Origin: Haliscomenobacteraceae bacterium
Lineage (GTDB): Bacteria; Bacteroidota; Bacteroidia; Chitinophagales; Saprospiraceae
Length of the DNA stretch: 64,000 bases
Direction of reading: 5' to 3'
Assembly: GCA_947501115.1 (NCBI GenBank)
Contig: CANMVX010000005.1
Location: 1 to 64,000 of the forward strand
Shown here: one piece after another, positions 49,199 through 58,347 of the stretch
Layout: every line of letters starts with the position of its first letter
How positions within the stretch are numbered: position 1 is the stretch's first letter
Notes under the pieces: model-generated
The model's input: the letters and a program-made list of their open reading frames with translations, nothing else
The model's database searches: none
Told to the model about the DNA's origin: nothing
Program-made: the position numbers and the translations under genes

Positions 49199-50350
49199 CT
49201 ATTGGATCTGTTTAAAGCAAAATACTAGGGCTTCCATGTCAGCGGGTGAATTATATAAATGAGGCGATATTCTAAAAGCATTCCCTCTTCTGGAGATAAA
49301 AACATTATTTTGTTGTAGTAGAGATTGAATAGGTTTATTCAACATATAATCAGGTAGGTGTAAACCAAAAAGATGAGATGCACGCCAATTTTCATTTTCA
49401 ATAAAAATGCCCATAGATTGTAATTCATCTAAATATGGCGCAATCAAACGAATACAATAATTTTGAATCTCAGCAGGATTCCAGGCAATTAATTGTTCCA
49501 GCGCTTTCGTCAACATGGGTACTAGTTGAAAATTACTATGTTCACCCACAGAATACCTGGACGCCCCCGTTTGGTAATTTTCCTGATAATTTACTAGGGT
49601 ACTAAAATCTTCGCTTCCATATCTATTTATCCAATTTTCCTCCAGGGGAATTCCATGATCTAAAACAGGTGAAAAGTAGGCCATTCCAAGAGAGTATGGA
49701 CCCAATAACCACTTGTAACCGCCACAGACTAAGGCTTCCGGTTTAAGTTCTTCCACATTTATAGGGAGAGCTCCTACCGACTGAGTGCCATCAATGACCA
49801 ACCAGGCACCATATTGGTTTGTTTTTTTCCTGATTTCAAGTAAATCAAATTTTGTACCGTCAGCCCAATGGATATTACCTAATGCAACGGCAGCCGTATT
49901 TTCATTTATAGACTCTAATATTCTAGCATTCCAATTTTCCCCTCTATTATCACTTATGGGTGCAGAGACAATTTTTAAGAGAGCGCCCTTTGCGTCAGCC
50001 TCTCTTTTCCATGGATAGACATTACTGGGAAATTGCCCCTCTACCACAATAATTTCTTGTCCTGCTTTTAGCGGTAAATTTCTCGCCACGGTACTTAATC
50101 CGTAAGATGCAGAGGGAATAATAGCGATTCTATTAGCATCTTTTGCCTGAACTAAGGTAGCAAAAAGAGCCTTTAACTTTTCTACCGGCTCAAAGAAATC
50201 CATAATTTGCATTTCCCAGGGAGCGTTTTTCCTTTTTAAAGATGAATGACCTACATCCTCGACCGCTTTAAGTTGTGGAGACATATAGGCACAATTTAAA
50301 TAATGTATTGAATCAGGTATGGAAAATAAGTTTCTTTGACAGTCAAGCAT
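49199..50350 (-). CDS. Class V aminotransferase (cysteine desulfurase-like fold)
   Basis: This PLP-dependent enzyme has about 383 residues from the ATG at 50350; a farther in-frame ATG at 50404 overlaps glpD and adds 18 poor residues. Landmarks are FSIPDSIHYLNCAYMSPQLKAVED at the start, the PLP-phosphate region PSASYGLSTVARNL, DGTQSVGALPINVEEL (the Asp that pairs with the PLP nitrogen), and the Lys in CGGYKWLLGPYSLG that binds PLP. The class V family includes cysteine desulfurases, kynureninases and isopenicillin epimerases; no active-site Cys loop of a desulfurase is evident. It lies between glpD and smc on the same strand. Substrate is unknown. Confidence 0.85.
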   Translation of the reverse strand: MLDCQRNLFSIPDSIHYLNCAYMSPQLKAVEDVGHSSLKRKNAPWEMQIMDFFEPVEKLKALFATLVQAKDANRIAIIPSASYGLSTVARNLPLKAGQEIIVVEGQFPSNVYPWKREADAKGALLKIVSAPISDNRGENWNARILESINENTAAVALGNIHWADGTKFDLLEIRKKTNQYGAWLVIDGTQSVGALPINVEELKPEALVCGGYKWLLGPYSLGMAYFSPVLDHGIPLEENWINRYGSEDFSTLVNYQENYQTGASRYSVGEHSNFQLVPMLTKALEQLIAWNPAEIQNYCIRLIAPYLDELQSMGIFIENENWRASHLFGLHLPDYMLNKPIQSLLQQNNVFISRRGNAFRISPHLYNSPADMEALVFCFKQIQ

Positions 50351-50375
50351 ATCTTTCTTATAAATATACGGTAAT

Positions 50376-52034
50376 TTAATCCTTAAAATCAAGCGAAGAA
50401 TCAAGTAATTGATCCAATTTTAATCTTTCTTGAGATAGTTTGTTGTTGTCCCAACCAAATTCAAGAGCAAAAACAGAAAGAATGAACTCTTTTTTAAGCA
50501 CACATGTAGGTCTGTCAAACCATAACATACCCGATTGCCTTTGAATAAAATCAGTAGGGAAATAAATCATTTCGTGTGAAATTCCATACTTAATTTCTGC
50601 TTCAAGGAGCCATTCAATTTTATCTACCACGTTAAGGTTGTCCCTAAGTAAACCAATCATTACATCCATTTTATCACCGTACCTTTTCAAGAAAATGGAG
50701 GATAATTCAGGTTCAAAACCAAGATCAATAAATTGTTTCTTTAAGTTGACCAAATAATGGTTAAGTTCCGACTCTGATTTGAATGAGTTACCATCAAGCA
50801 AGGTATTTTTTGTTCCACCGCTTCGTTTTAGGCCAGCTTTATCTTTAAAATGAGATTTAACCAACAGATTAACCACTTTTTCTGCCATTTTCCTAAAACC
50901 TGTTAACTTACCACCGGCAATAGAAATTAAGCCTGACATAGAAACAAAAATTTCGTCCTTTCTTGATACCTCAGTAGATTCTTTTCCAGGCTCTTTTATG
51001 AGAGGCCTTACCCCCACCCAAGTAGATATAATATCAGACGCATTGACAGAAAGTTGAGGAAAGAGTGACTGTAACGTTTTTATTAAATAATCAATTTCAG
51101 TATTGGAAGAGTATATTTTATTTTTGTCATTTGTATATTCTACATCAGTTGTACCTATATAAGTGGTATTACCTTTAGGAATGGCAAAAATCATTCTTTT
51201 TTTCTCAATATCATCAAAATATAGAGCTTGTTTAAGAGGAAATTTATTGTGTGACAACACAATATGAGTGCCTTTACTTAAAAGTAGTTCCTTTTGAGGT
51301 GGAAAGGCATCCAATGAAATAACATCTACCACCCAAGGACCGGCGGCATTTACAACGAGTGATGTTTTTATTTCAAAAATCTCACCTGATATGGTGTCTT
51401 CGAAACAAACGGCCCTAATAGAGCGATTTTCATCTGTCTTTATTTGATTAACTTTTGCATAATTAAGACACATTGCATCTTTATTCAACGCTGATTGAAT
51501 AAGCGTCCAGGTTAATCTATGATCATCGGTTTGGTATTCTGCATATAAAAAGGAGCCTAATAACTGATTTAAAGGCAATAATGGCTCCAAACTTTTAGTT
51601 TTTTCTTTAGAATGGTAAGAGAATGAATCTACTTTACCCACCCCAGCCAGGGTATCATAAACAGTGAGAGCTAACGCAGCCATAATCCTGCTTAACGAGC
51701 CATTTTCATAGATTGGAAGAAGCATTTTTTCAGGCCTTACAAGAAATCTGGCTATATTATGAACAATGGCTCTTTCTCTGCCTACCTCATATACCTGTTT
51801 AAATTTTAATTGTTTTAAATACCTTAATCCACCATGAATTAATTTAGTGCTTTTGCTACTTGTTCCAGAGGCGAAATCATTTTGTTCCAACAATAACACC
51901 TTTAAACCTCTTAATGTGGCGTCCCACGCAATGCCAGCACCTGTTATTCCTCCGCCTATAACTACTAAATCAAATGGAGTATTTAGAATTTGATTTATGT
52001 AATCATTTCTTTTGGGGATCGAATTAAAAGGCAT
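50376..52034 (-). CDS. glpD: Aerobic glycerol-3-phosphate dehydrogenase (FAD)
   Basis: GlpD oxidises glycerol-3-phosphate to dihydroxyacetone phosphate at the membrane, passing electrons to quinone. The 552 residues start at the ATG at 52034, 2 bases after the glpF stop; a frame extending to 52118 runs into glpF and is rejected. The FAD-binding loop is VVIGGGITGAGIAWDA near residue 24, followed by LLLEQNDFASGTSSKSTKLIHGGLRYL, both typical. A central GTTDVEY block and C-terminal helical domain complete it. The immediate upstream gene is the glycerol facilitator glpF, so the pair forms a glycerol-use unit. A glpK kinase is not visible in this window. Confidence 0.95.
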   Translation of the reverse strand: MPFNSIPKRNDYINQILNTPFDLVVIGGGITGAGIAWDATLRGLKVLLLEQNDFASGTSSKSTKLIHGGLRYLKQLKFKQVYEVGRERAIVHNIARFLVRPEKMLLPIYENGSLSRIMAALALTVYDTLAGVGKVDSFSYHSKEKTKSLEPLLPLNQLLGSFLYAEYQTDDHRLTWTLIQSALNKDAMCLNYAKVNQIKTDENRSIRAVCFEDTISGEIFEIKTSLVVNAAGPWVVDVISLDAFPPQKELLLSKGTHIVLSHNKFPLKQALYFDDIEKKRMIFAIPKGNTTYIGTTDVEYTNDKNKIYSSNTEIDYLIKTLQSLFPQLSVNASDIISTWVGVRPLIKEPGKESTEVSRKDEIFVSMSGLISIAGGKLTGFRKMAEKVVNLLVKSHFKDKAGLKRSGGTKNTLLDGNSFKSESELNHYLVNLKKQFIDLGFEPELSSIFLKRYGDKMDVMIGLLRDNLNVVDKIEWLLEAEIKYGISHEMIYFPTDFIQRQSGMLWFDRPTCVLKKEFILSVFALEFGWDNNKLSQERLKLDQLLDSSLDFKD

Positions 52035-52036
52035 AA

Positions 52037-52741
52037 TTAAAAAATAAAACTGTAAAATGATACGGCAATGATCGCACCTATTACCGGACCAACCACAGGA
52101 ATCCATGCATAAGACCAATCTGAATGACCTTTCCCTGGTATGGGTAATAAAAAGTGAGCTAATCTTGGACCAAAATCCCTGGCTGGATTAATGGCAAAGC
52201 CTGTTGTACCTCCAAATGAGAGTCCAATAGCAACGATCAATCCTCCAACAGCAAAGGGTTTTAGCCCTTGCGTAAACTCATTAGCTCCGATATATAACAA
52301 ACCCAAAATCAGGAAAAAAGTACCTATAATCTCACTTATAAGATTTGGAATGGTTGCCTTGATGGCAGGCCCAGTACAAAAAACACCTTTTATGCTATCA
52401 GGAGATTCTGTAACTTTCCAATGTGGCCAATAGTGAACAACAACCATACAAGCTCCGGTAAAACATCCTAAAACCTGGGCTAAAATATAGCCGGGTACAT
52501 CGGACCAGGGAAAACTTCCCTGAATGGCTAAGGCAATAGTTACCGTAGGATTAAGATGAGCACCGCTGATATCACCTACCGCATAAATTCCTAAAGTCAC
52601 TCCCAATCCCCAGGCCATACAAATAATCAACCAATTGGAACCATTAGAAATGGTAGATTTTAAACTCGAACCGGCACATACTCCAGCACCAAAACTAATT
52701 ACAATAGCAGATCCGATAAATTCGGCTAAAAAAGGTGTCAT
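52037..52741 (-). CDS. glpF: Glycerol facilitator (aquaglyceroporin)
   Basis: This 234-residue inner-membrane channel of the MIP family passes glycerol. It has six hydrophobic segments and two half-helix signature motifs. The first is NPT (Asn64-Thr66 in SGAHLNPTVTIALA) rather than the usual NPA, and the second is NPA (Asn185) in AINPARDFGPRLAH, where Asp189 is the residue that marks glycerol-selective members. It is followed 2 bases later by glpD and preceded by pgi, about 56 bases upstream. The NPT change is known in some MIP proteins but may affect selectivity here. Confidence 0.93.
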   Translation of the reverse strand: MTPFLAEFIGSAIVISFGAGVCAGSSLKSTISNGSNWLIICMAWGLGVTLGIYAVGDISGAHLNPTVTIALAIQGSFPWSDVPGYILAQVLGCFTGACMVVVHYWPHWKVTESPDSIKGVFCTGPAIKATIPNLISEIIGTFFLILGLLYIGANEFTQGLKPFAVGGLIVAIGLSFGGTTGFAINPARDFGPRLAHFLLPIPGKGHSDWSYAWIPVVGPVIGAIIAVSFYSFIF

Positions 52742-52797
52742 AAAATTAATTTTTAAGAATAATATTCTAAAAATAATAAATTTAACCTACATAAAGA

Positions 52798-54450
52798 CTA
52801 AAATTTATGCTTTTTATAAAATGAAATTAAACCTAACGTTGAGCCATCATGTTTTGATACCGTTTCGGAAGAGGTTAATTCAGGAAGTATATTGTTGGCC
52901 AATTGTTTTCCGAGTTCAACGCCCCACTGATCAAAGCTATAAACATTCCAAATAACGCCTTGAACAAAGATTTTATGTTCATAAAGAGCTATAAGTCTTC
53001 CAAGGTTGAATGGGGTTAATTCGTCTATCAGGATAGTGTTTGACGGTTTATTTCCTTCAAATACTTTATAGGGTAATAACTTTTTAATAGCATCCTGGGA
53101 TAATCCAGCTTTTTGCAATTCCATTTCGGCAATTTCAGGAGATTTTCCATTCAACAAAGCTTCTGTTTGAGCGAAAAAATTACTCATTAATTTTTCATGA
53201 TGGTCACTTAGTTGATGTTTCGGCTTAGCGGCGGCAATAAAATCGCAAGGAATAAAACCTGTACCTTGATGTAAAAGCTGGTAAAAAGCGTGCTGTCCAT
53301 TGGTACCTGGTTCACCCCATATCACTGGTCCGGTAGCGTAATTTACTCTTTCGCCATTTCTATCTATAGATTTGCCATTACTTTCCATATTTCCTTGTTG
53401 GAAATAGGCAGCAAATCTGTGTAGGTATTGATCATAAGGTAAAATAGCTTCCGATTGGGCGCCCATAAAATTAACATACCAAATGCCAATCAAAGCTAAT
53501 ATAACAGGCATATTTTTTTCGGGTTTCTCCGTTCTAAAATGTTCATCCATCCAATGGAAACCCTCGAGTAAGGACTCAAAAACCTCAAATCCAAGGTATA
53601 AACAAATAGATAGCCCTATGGCACTAGTTAATGAATATCTACCACCGACCCAGTCCCAAAAAATAAACATATTTTCAGCGTCAATACCAAAATCAGTAAC
53701 CGCCTTTTCGTTCGTAGATAACGCAACAAAATGTTTTGCAACGTACTTGCTATCTTTTGCCGCTGTAAGAAACCAATCTCTGGCCGAGAAAGCGTTAGTC
53801 ATGGTTTCTTGTGTGGTAAAAGTTTTTGATGCCACAAGAAATAATGTTTCCTCTGGATTGAGTTTTTTTAGTGTTTCAACCAAATGGCTGGCATCGATAT
53901 TTGAAACAAAATAAACGTCAATAGCCGGATCTGCATAAGACTTTAGCGCTTCACAAACCATTAAAGGCCCTAAGTCGGAGCCACCGATACCTATATTAAC
54001 AATATTTTTAATTTTTTTACCTGTAAAACCCTTCCAATTTCCGTTTCTAACCTCCGTTGAGAATTTTTTCATTTTCAATTTCACCTGATCAATATCTGAC
54101 ATGATATTATGACCTTCCAGGTTAACTTCGCTATTTGACGGGTTTCTTAGTGCTGTATGAAGAACAGCTCTATTTTCAGTTACATTAATTTTCGAGCCAT
54201 TATACATGGAATTAATTGCTTGTTGGAGACCACATTCTACGGCTAATTTTTGTAGATTATTAAAAATTTCAGTGTTAAGGATATTTTTAGAGTAATCTAA
54301 AAGAAAACCTTCTTTTTCGATAGAAAACTGCTCGAATCGATTTGGATTTTCTTGAAATAAACCAGACATTTTTAATGATTTGGCTTGCTCAGCTAATTGT
54401 TCTAACTTAGACCAGGAACTGGTAAGCGTAGGATTTTGATTGGGTAACAT
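52798..54450 (-). CDS. pgi: Glucose-6-phosphate isomerase
   Basis: PGI interconverts glucose-6-phosphate and fructose-6-phosphate in glycolysis and gluconeogenesis. The 550 residues are the normal length. Characteristic blocks are [18 protein letters not shown] near residue 150, [14 protein letters not shown] (phosphate binding), [15 protein letters not shown], and [19 protein letters not shown] near residue 370 containing the catalytic Glu/His region. It starts 2 bases after the DUF3298 lipoprotein stop and is followed by glpF. With glpF and glpD this run links glycerol entry to hexose-phosphate metabolism. Confidence 0.96.
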   Translation of the reverse strand: MLPNQNPTLTSSWSKLEQLAEQAKSLKMSGLFQENPNRFEQFSIEKEGFLLDYSKNILNTEIFNNLQKLAVECGLQQAINSMYNGSKINVTENRAVLHTALRNPSNSEVNLEGHNIMSDIDQVKLKMKKFSTEVRNGNWKGFTGKKIKNIVNIGIGGSDLGPLMVCEALKSYADPAIDVYFVSNIDASHLVETLKKLNPEETLFLVASKTFTTQETMTNAFSARDWFLTAAKDSKYVAKHFVALSTNEKAVTDFGIDAENMFIFWDWVGGRYSLTSAIGLSICLYLGFEVFESLLEGFHWMDEHFRTEKPEKNMPVILALIGIWYVNFMGAQSEAILPYDQYLHRFAAYFQQGNMESNGKSIDRNGERVNYATGPVIWGEPGTNGQHAFYQLLHQGTGFIPCDFIAAAKPKHQLSDHHEKLMSNFFAQTEALLNGKSPEIAEMELQKAGLSQDAIKKLLPYKVFEGNKPSNTILIDELTPFNLGRLIALYEHKIFVQGVIWNVYSFDQWGVELGKQLANNILPELTSSETVSKHDGSTLGLISFYKKHKF

Positions 54451-54452
54451 AA

Positions 54453-55223
54453 TTAGTCTTTTAAAAGCGGTTTAATCGCATCAATGGGTATCAAAAGTTC
54501 CGTTGTGCCCAGGACATAAGGACCTATTTCGTAAGCATTATATACAATATAAAGACCTTGTGCTAATAAGGCGAAATTTTTTGGTAGAGGCCATTCATTT
54601 GAATAAAATCCTTTGTCAGTTAAATTAACTGCATCTGAAAGATTTCTTTTTCTTCTAAACTCTTGTACTATTAAGCTTTTAAGGGATTTCTTGTCTTTTA
54701 AAATATCCGAAAAAATCACCTTTTTCCCAGTGTCGGGATTAAAAGTTAAGATACTTATATCATTTAATGGATGAGCACCTCCGGTATATATATTAGAATT
54801 TAATAATATGGATAGACTGTTGTCATTATTTTCAAGAATGTCAAAATTGATTTTAAAACTCCATAATTGAGGAAAATCGACTTCTTTACTGAAACTTCTA
54901 TGTTGTGAAATAAAGGAATCTATTTTAGTTGGAATATCCTGAAGGGAATTTAAATCAGGAGGAAGATTCTCCATGATCATGGATAACTCTTTTAAAATAC
55001 TTTGATTCATTAAATCCGCTGATGGATGATCTAAAATAAATGGAACTTTGATTTCAACTTCAGCACATGAAATTAAAGAATCAGGACAAGGTGTTGATTT
55101 TGAACTAAATTTCTTTGTAGTAACAGGTATGACAGGACTTTCATTTCTTTCATCACTAGGTTTATTCTGGCAGGCAAAAAGGAAAAAACAAAAAGGTAAG
55201 ATTAATAAATAAGAAGATGACAT
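54453..55223 (-). CDS. DUF3298/RsiV-like lipoprotein
   Basis: This 256-residue protein has a lipoprotein signal ([15 protein letters not shown], lipobox FAC with Cys18). The mature part contains the DUF3298 domain, best seen as [25 protein letters not shown], then FSDILKD and the terminal [27 protein letters not shown]. Family members include RsiV-like anti-sigma factors and periplasmic proteins; this one lacks a transmembrane segment and is not paired with a sigma gene, so a simple envelope role is more likely. It is 2 bases upstream of pgi, divergent from acs. Function is unknown. Confidence 0.85.
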   Translation of the reverse strand: MSSSYLLILPFCFFLFACQNKPSDERNESPVIPVTTKKFSSKSTPCPDSLISCAEVEIKVPFILDHPSADLMNQSILKELSMIMENLPPDLNSLQDIPTKIDSFISQHRSFSKEVDFPQLWSFKINFDILENNDNSLSILLNSNIYTGGAHPLNDISILTFNPDTGKKVIFSDILKDKKSLKSLIVQEFRRKRNLSDAVNLTDKGFYSNEWPLPKNFALLAQGLYIVYNAYEIGPYVLGTTELLIPIDAIKPLLKD

Positions 55224-55381
55224 AAGGGTAAAAATTTTCAGCGGCGAAAAATAGGGAGAATCTTTATCAATGCCTACTTAATTTAAAGATATATAAAAAC
55301 GGAAGTAATATTAGGAATTTATAAACGACTATGTTTATATTTAGCATTCAATTTTCAGAAAATTAAAAGACATTCTACATT

Positions 55382-57280
55382 ATGGAATTAATTAAAGATA
55401 CCGCTCAGTTTGAAGAAATATACCATAAGAGTTGTCATCTACCTGAGTTGTTTTGGGAGGAAATAGCCTCTGGTTTTACCTGGAAGAAACGTTGGGACAA
55501 GGTTTTATCCTGGAATTTCACTGAGCCAAACGTCCAGTGGTTTGTAAATGGTAAAATGAATATTACTGAAAATTGCCTAGACAGACATTTGCCTGAGAAA
55601 GCCGAGCAAATTGCTTTTTATTGGGAACCCAATTCTCCTGATAAATCACCAAGATCATTTACCTACCTTTCTTTATATCAAGAGGTTAATAAGGTGGCCA
55701 ATAGTTTAAAACAATATGGCATAAAAAAAGGGGATAGAATTTGTTTTTATATGCCCATGGTGCCGGAATTAGCTATTGCTATTTTAGCGTGTGCAAGAAT
55801 TGGTGCCATACATTCTGTGGTTTTTGCTGGCTTTTCAGCACAATCTCTGGCAGACAGAATAGAAGATTCTCAATGTAAAATGGTTATTTGTTCCGATTTT
55901 AATGATCGGGGTGCAAAACATATTGCCGTAAAACAAGTCGTTGATGATGCTTTGTTATTACCAGGTTGTCAATGTGTAGAAAACGTACTCGTTTATAAAA
56001 ATACAGGAGATGAGGTGAAATGGTATCCGGAACGCGACCTTTGGTGGCACGATGTAGTGCCTTCTCAATCAGATGTGTGTGAGGCTGAAGCCATGGATTC
56101 TGAAGATATGCTTTTTATTTTATATACGTCTGGCTCAACAGGTAAACCCAAAGGGGTCGTTCATACTTGTGGTGGTTTTATGGTTTATACTGCTTATTCC
56201 TTCAAGCAAGTGTTTCAAATAAATGATAACGATTTGTATTGGTGTACCGCAGATATTGGTTGGATAACAGGACATTCTTATATTGTTTATGGGCCCCTCC
56301 TTGTAGGTGCTACCTCCCTCATGTTTGAGGGTGTACCAACTTATCCAGATGCCGGAAGATTCTGGGAGATTTGTGACAAATATAATGTTACTCATTTTTA
56401 TACGGCACCTACAGCTATCAGAGCGTTAATGGCTTACGGAAATTCTTTTGTGGAGAAATATGAGTTAAAGAGTCTGAAAGTTTTGGGAAGTGTAGGTGAA
56501 CCAATCAACGAAGAAGCATGGCATTGGTACAACGAAAAAGTTGGAAAAAATAGATGCCCTATCGTTGATACCTGGTGGCAAACGGAAACGGGGGGTATTA
56601 TGATTTCAACTTTAGCAGGAATTACTCCGTCTATTCCAAGTTATGCTACGAAACCATTACCAGGTATTCAACCCGTTCTATTGTCCGCAGACGGAGTTGA
56701 ATTAGAGGGAAATGAGGTAGAAGGGTTATTGTGTATCAAGTTTCCATGGCCTTCCATTCTTAGAACAACCTACGGCGATCATGAAAGGTGCAGACAAACC
56801 TATTTTTCCCTGTATCCAGGGTACTATTTTACCGGCGATGGTGCAAAACGGGATAAAGACGGAAATTACCGAATTATTGGAAGAGTTGATGATGTTATAA
56901 ATGTTTCTGGACATAGATTAGGTACGGCTGAAGTGGAAAATGCTATAAATCGTCATCCTCATGTAGTGGAATCAGCCGTGGTTGGCTTTCCTCATGATAT
57001 TAAAGGACAGGGAATTTATGCTTATGTAATACCTGTAGATTTTAATATTGATGAAGCTATTTTAAAAAAGGAAATCGCAGAGGTTGTGGCAAAACAAATT
57101 GGTGCCATTGCAAAGCCTGATAAAATTCAATTGGTTTCCGGACTTCCCAAAACCAGATCAGGTAAAATAATGAGAAGAATTTTACGAAAAGTTGCCGGTG
57201 GCGAAACTGAAGGCTTTGGTGATGTAAGTACGCTACTAAATCCAGAAATTGTTGAAGAAATTAAAGACGGAGCCGTGTAA
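55382..57280 (+). CDS. acs: Acetyl-CoA synthetase
   Basis: Acs activates acetate to acetyl-CoA through acetyl-AMP. The 632 residues are the normal length. It has FTYLSLYQEVNKVANSL, the P-loop-like LYTSGSTGKPKGVVH near residue 250, DTWWQTETGGIMI near 400, TGDGAKRDKDGNYRIIGRVDDVINVSGHRLGTAEVE near 505 and the final acetylation-site motif TRSGKIMRRILRKVA with the catalytic Lys. It heads a plus-strand run with a kinase-fold protein 20 bases later, which is followed by an E1-like gene. This operon is unusual. A weak TATATTTA box upstream could be the promoter. Confidence 0.96.
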   Translation: MELIKDTAQFEEIYHKSCHLPELFWEEIASGFTWKKRWDKVLSWNFTEPNVQWFVNGKMNITENCLDRHLPEKAEQIAFYWEPNSPDKSPRSFTYLSLYQEVNKVANSLKQYGIKKGDRICFYMPMVPELAIAILACARIGAIHSVVFAGFSAQSLADRIEDSQCKMVICSDFNDRGAKHIAVKQVVDDALLLPGCQCVENVLVYKNTGDEVKWYPERDLWWHDVVPSQSDVCEAEAMDSEDMLFILYTSGSTGKPKGVVHTCGGFMVYTAYSFKQVFQINDNDLYWCTADIGWITGHSYIVYGPLLVGATSLMFEGVPTYPDAGRFWEICDKYNVTHFYTAPTAIRALMAYGNSFVEKYELKSLKVLGSVGEPINEEAWHWYNEKVGKNRCPIVDTWWQTETGGIMISTLAGITPSIPSYATKPLPGIQPVLLSADGVELEGNEVEGLLCIKFPWPSILRTTYGDHERCRQTYFSLYPGYYFTGDGAKRDKDGNYRIIGRVDDVINVSGHRLGTAEVENAINRHPHVVESAVVGFPHDIKGQGIYAYVIPVDFNIDEAILKKEIAEVVAKQIGAIAKPDKIQLVSGLPKTRSGKIMRRILRKVAGGETEGFGDVSTLLNPEIVEEIKDGAV

Positions 57281-57300
57281 TTTTATTGAAATGACTTATT

Positions 57301-58347
57301 ATGCTTGGAAATATTCCGTCGAGAAAAAAAATCAGATATCCTATTGGTGAAAGGTTATTAGCCTATCTGTCTTACTATAATAGAGTAAGCAAACTTCCTC
57401 TTCAATATAGCGATTTACTACGATACGAAGCCACGATTCCAGTGATGGGGCAAAACGATAAAGACACTGGCTGGGAATCTGTTTTTTATCATGAATCAGC
57501 TCAAACTGAAATTTATAATGGCCTTAAACTTATTTATGCCCTGTTAAAAACAGGTGGCGATATAAGTGTGATGGATCATTTAACCATTGCCAGAATTGAT
57601 TTTTGTACTTTTGGAAATTCCAAGCCTTTTCGCATTAGAATTATTAATAGGCTGAATGATAATTATGACCATTTTTACGTCAAAATATCAGATGCATCAA
57701 GAGTTTATGGCTTAGAATTAGAATCTCTTCTTTCTCCTAATTTTTTCTACTATTTAATTGATGGAGAAACACTTATAGAAGAACATATTGCAGGGATTCC
57801 CGGGGACGATTTTATCAATAGACGCTTAAATACTGATCTTTTTAATCAGATAAGAATTATTAAAGAATTTGTGAAATTTAACGAAAGGTGCTTTGCAAGG
57901 TTACTCGGTGACATGAGATCATACAATTACGTTGTAGATATTACGCCTGATATTGAAGGTAACCAATATAGAATGAGAGCCATAGACTTTGATCAACAAA
58001 CATTTGAAGGTTCAAAAAGATTCTATCAACCTCAATATTTCAAAGAAAACAACCCTATAATTACCCTTGGTATCAATAATATTGGCCCTGAGTCGGTTAA
58101 ACAATATCAAATGGAAGAAAGAAGTCTTATTTCTGAAAGAATTAGAACTGAGCAGGACAGAGTAAATAGTCTGTTTAGGATTTTTAGAATGGATGAAATT
58201 TCAACGAAAGATAAAACCAGGCAATTAGGGAATGAATTGTTTCAATTACATGGTGATATAGCATTTAAACAAGCAGTAACTATGGGTGAAATAACCCAGT
58301 TGCATTTAGAGAAAATACTAAATAAACCTGTAATTAACTGGCAATGA
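57301..58347 (+). CDS. Kinase-fold protein of unknown family
   Basis: This 348-residue protein is not recognised as a named family, but it has the layout of a protein/aminoglycoside kinase-like fold. Residues 110-135 have paired strands ending in HFYVKIS with Lys128, followed by a helix with Glu139/Glu141 in GLELESLL. The region TLIEEHIAGIPGDDFI at about 158-173 looks like a hinge. The catalytic-loop pattern LLGDMRSYNYVV has Asp204 and Asn209 five residues apart, as in kinases, and RAIDFDQQ has Asp229 as the metal ligand. No Gly-rich loop is obvious. It is between acs and an E1-like gene, overlapping the latter by 4 bases. A phosphotransferase role is inference. Confidence 0.55.
   Translation: MLGNIPSRKKIRYPIGERLLAYLSYYNRVSKLPLQYSDLLRYEATIPVMGQNDKDTGWESVFYHESAQTEIYNGLKLIYALLKTGGDISVMDHLTIARIDFCTFGNSKPFRIRIINRLNDNYDHFYVKISDASRVYGLELESLLSPNFFYYLIDGETLIEEHIAGIPGDDFINRRLNTDLFNQIRIIKEFVKFNERCFARLLGDMRSYNYVVDITPDIEGNQYRMRAIDFDQQTFEGSKRFYQPQYFKENNPIITLGINNIGPESVKQYQMEERSLISERIRTEQDRVNSLFRIFRMDEISTKDKTRQLGNELFQLHGDIAFKQAVTMGEITQLHLEKILNKPVINWQ

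Noticed and set aside
50351-50404. Upstream extension of the class V aminotransferase
   Set aside because: It overlaps the glpD C-terminus and adds residues without family similarity.
52035-52118. Upstream extension of glpD into glpF
   Set aside because: The added residues come from the glpF 3' end in another frame; the ATG at 52034 lies 2 bases after the glpF stop and gives the normal GlpD N-terminus.
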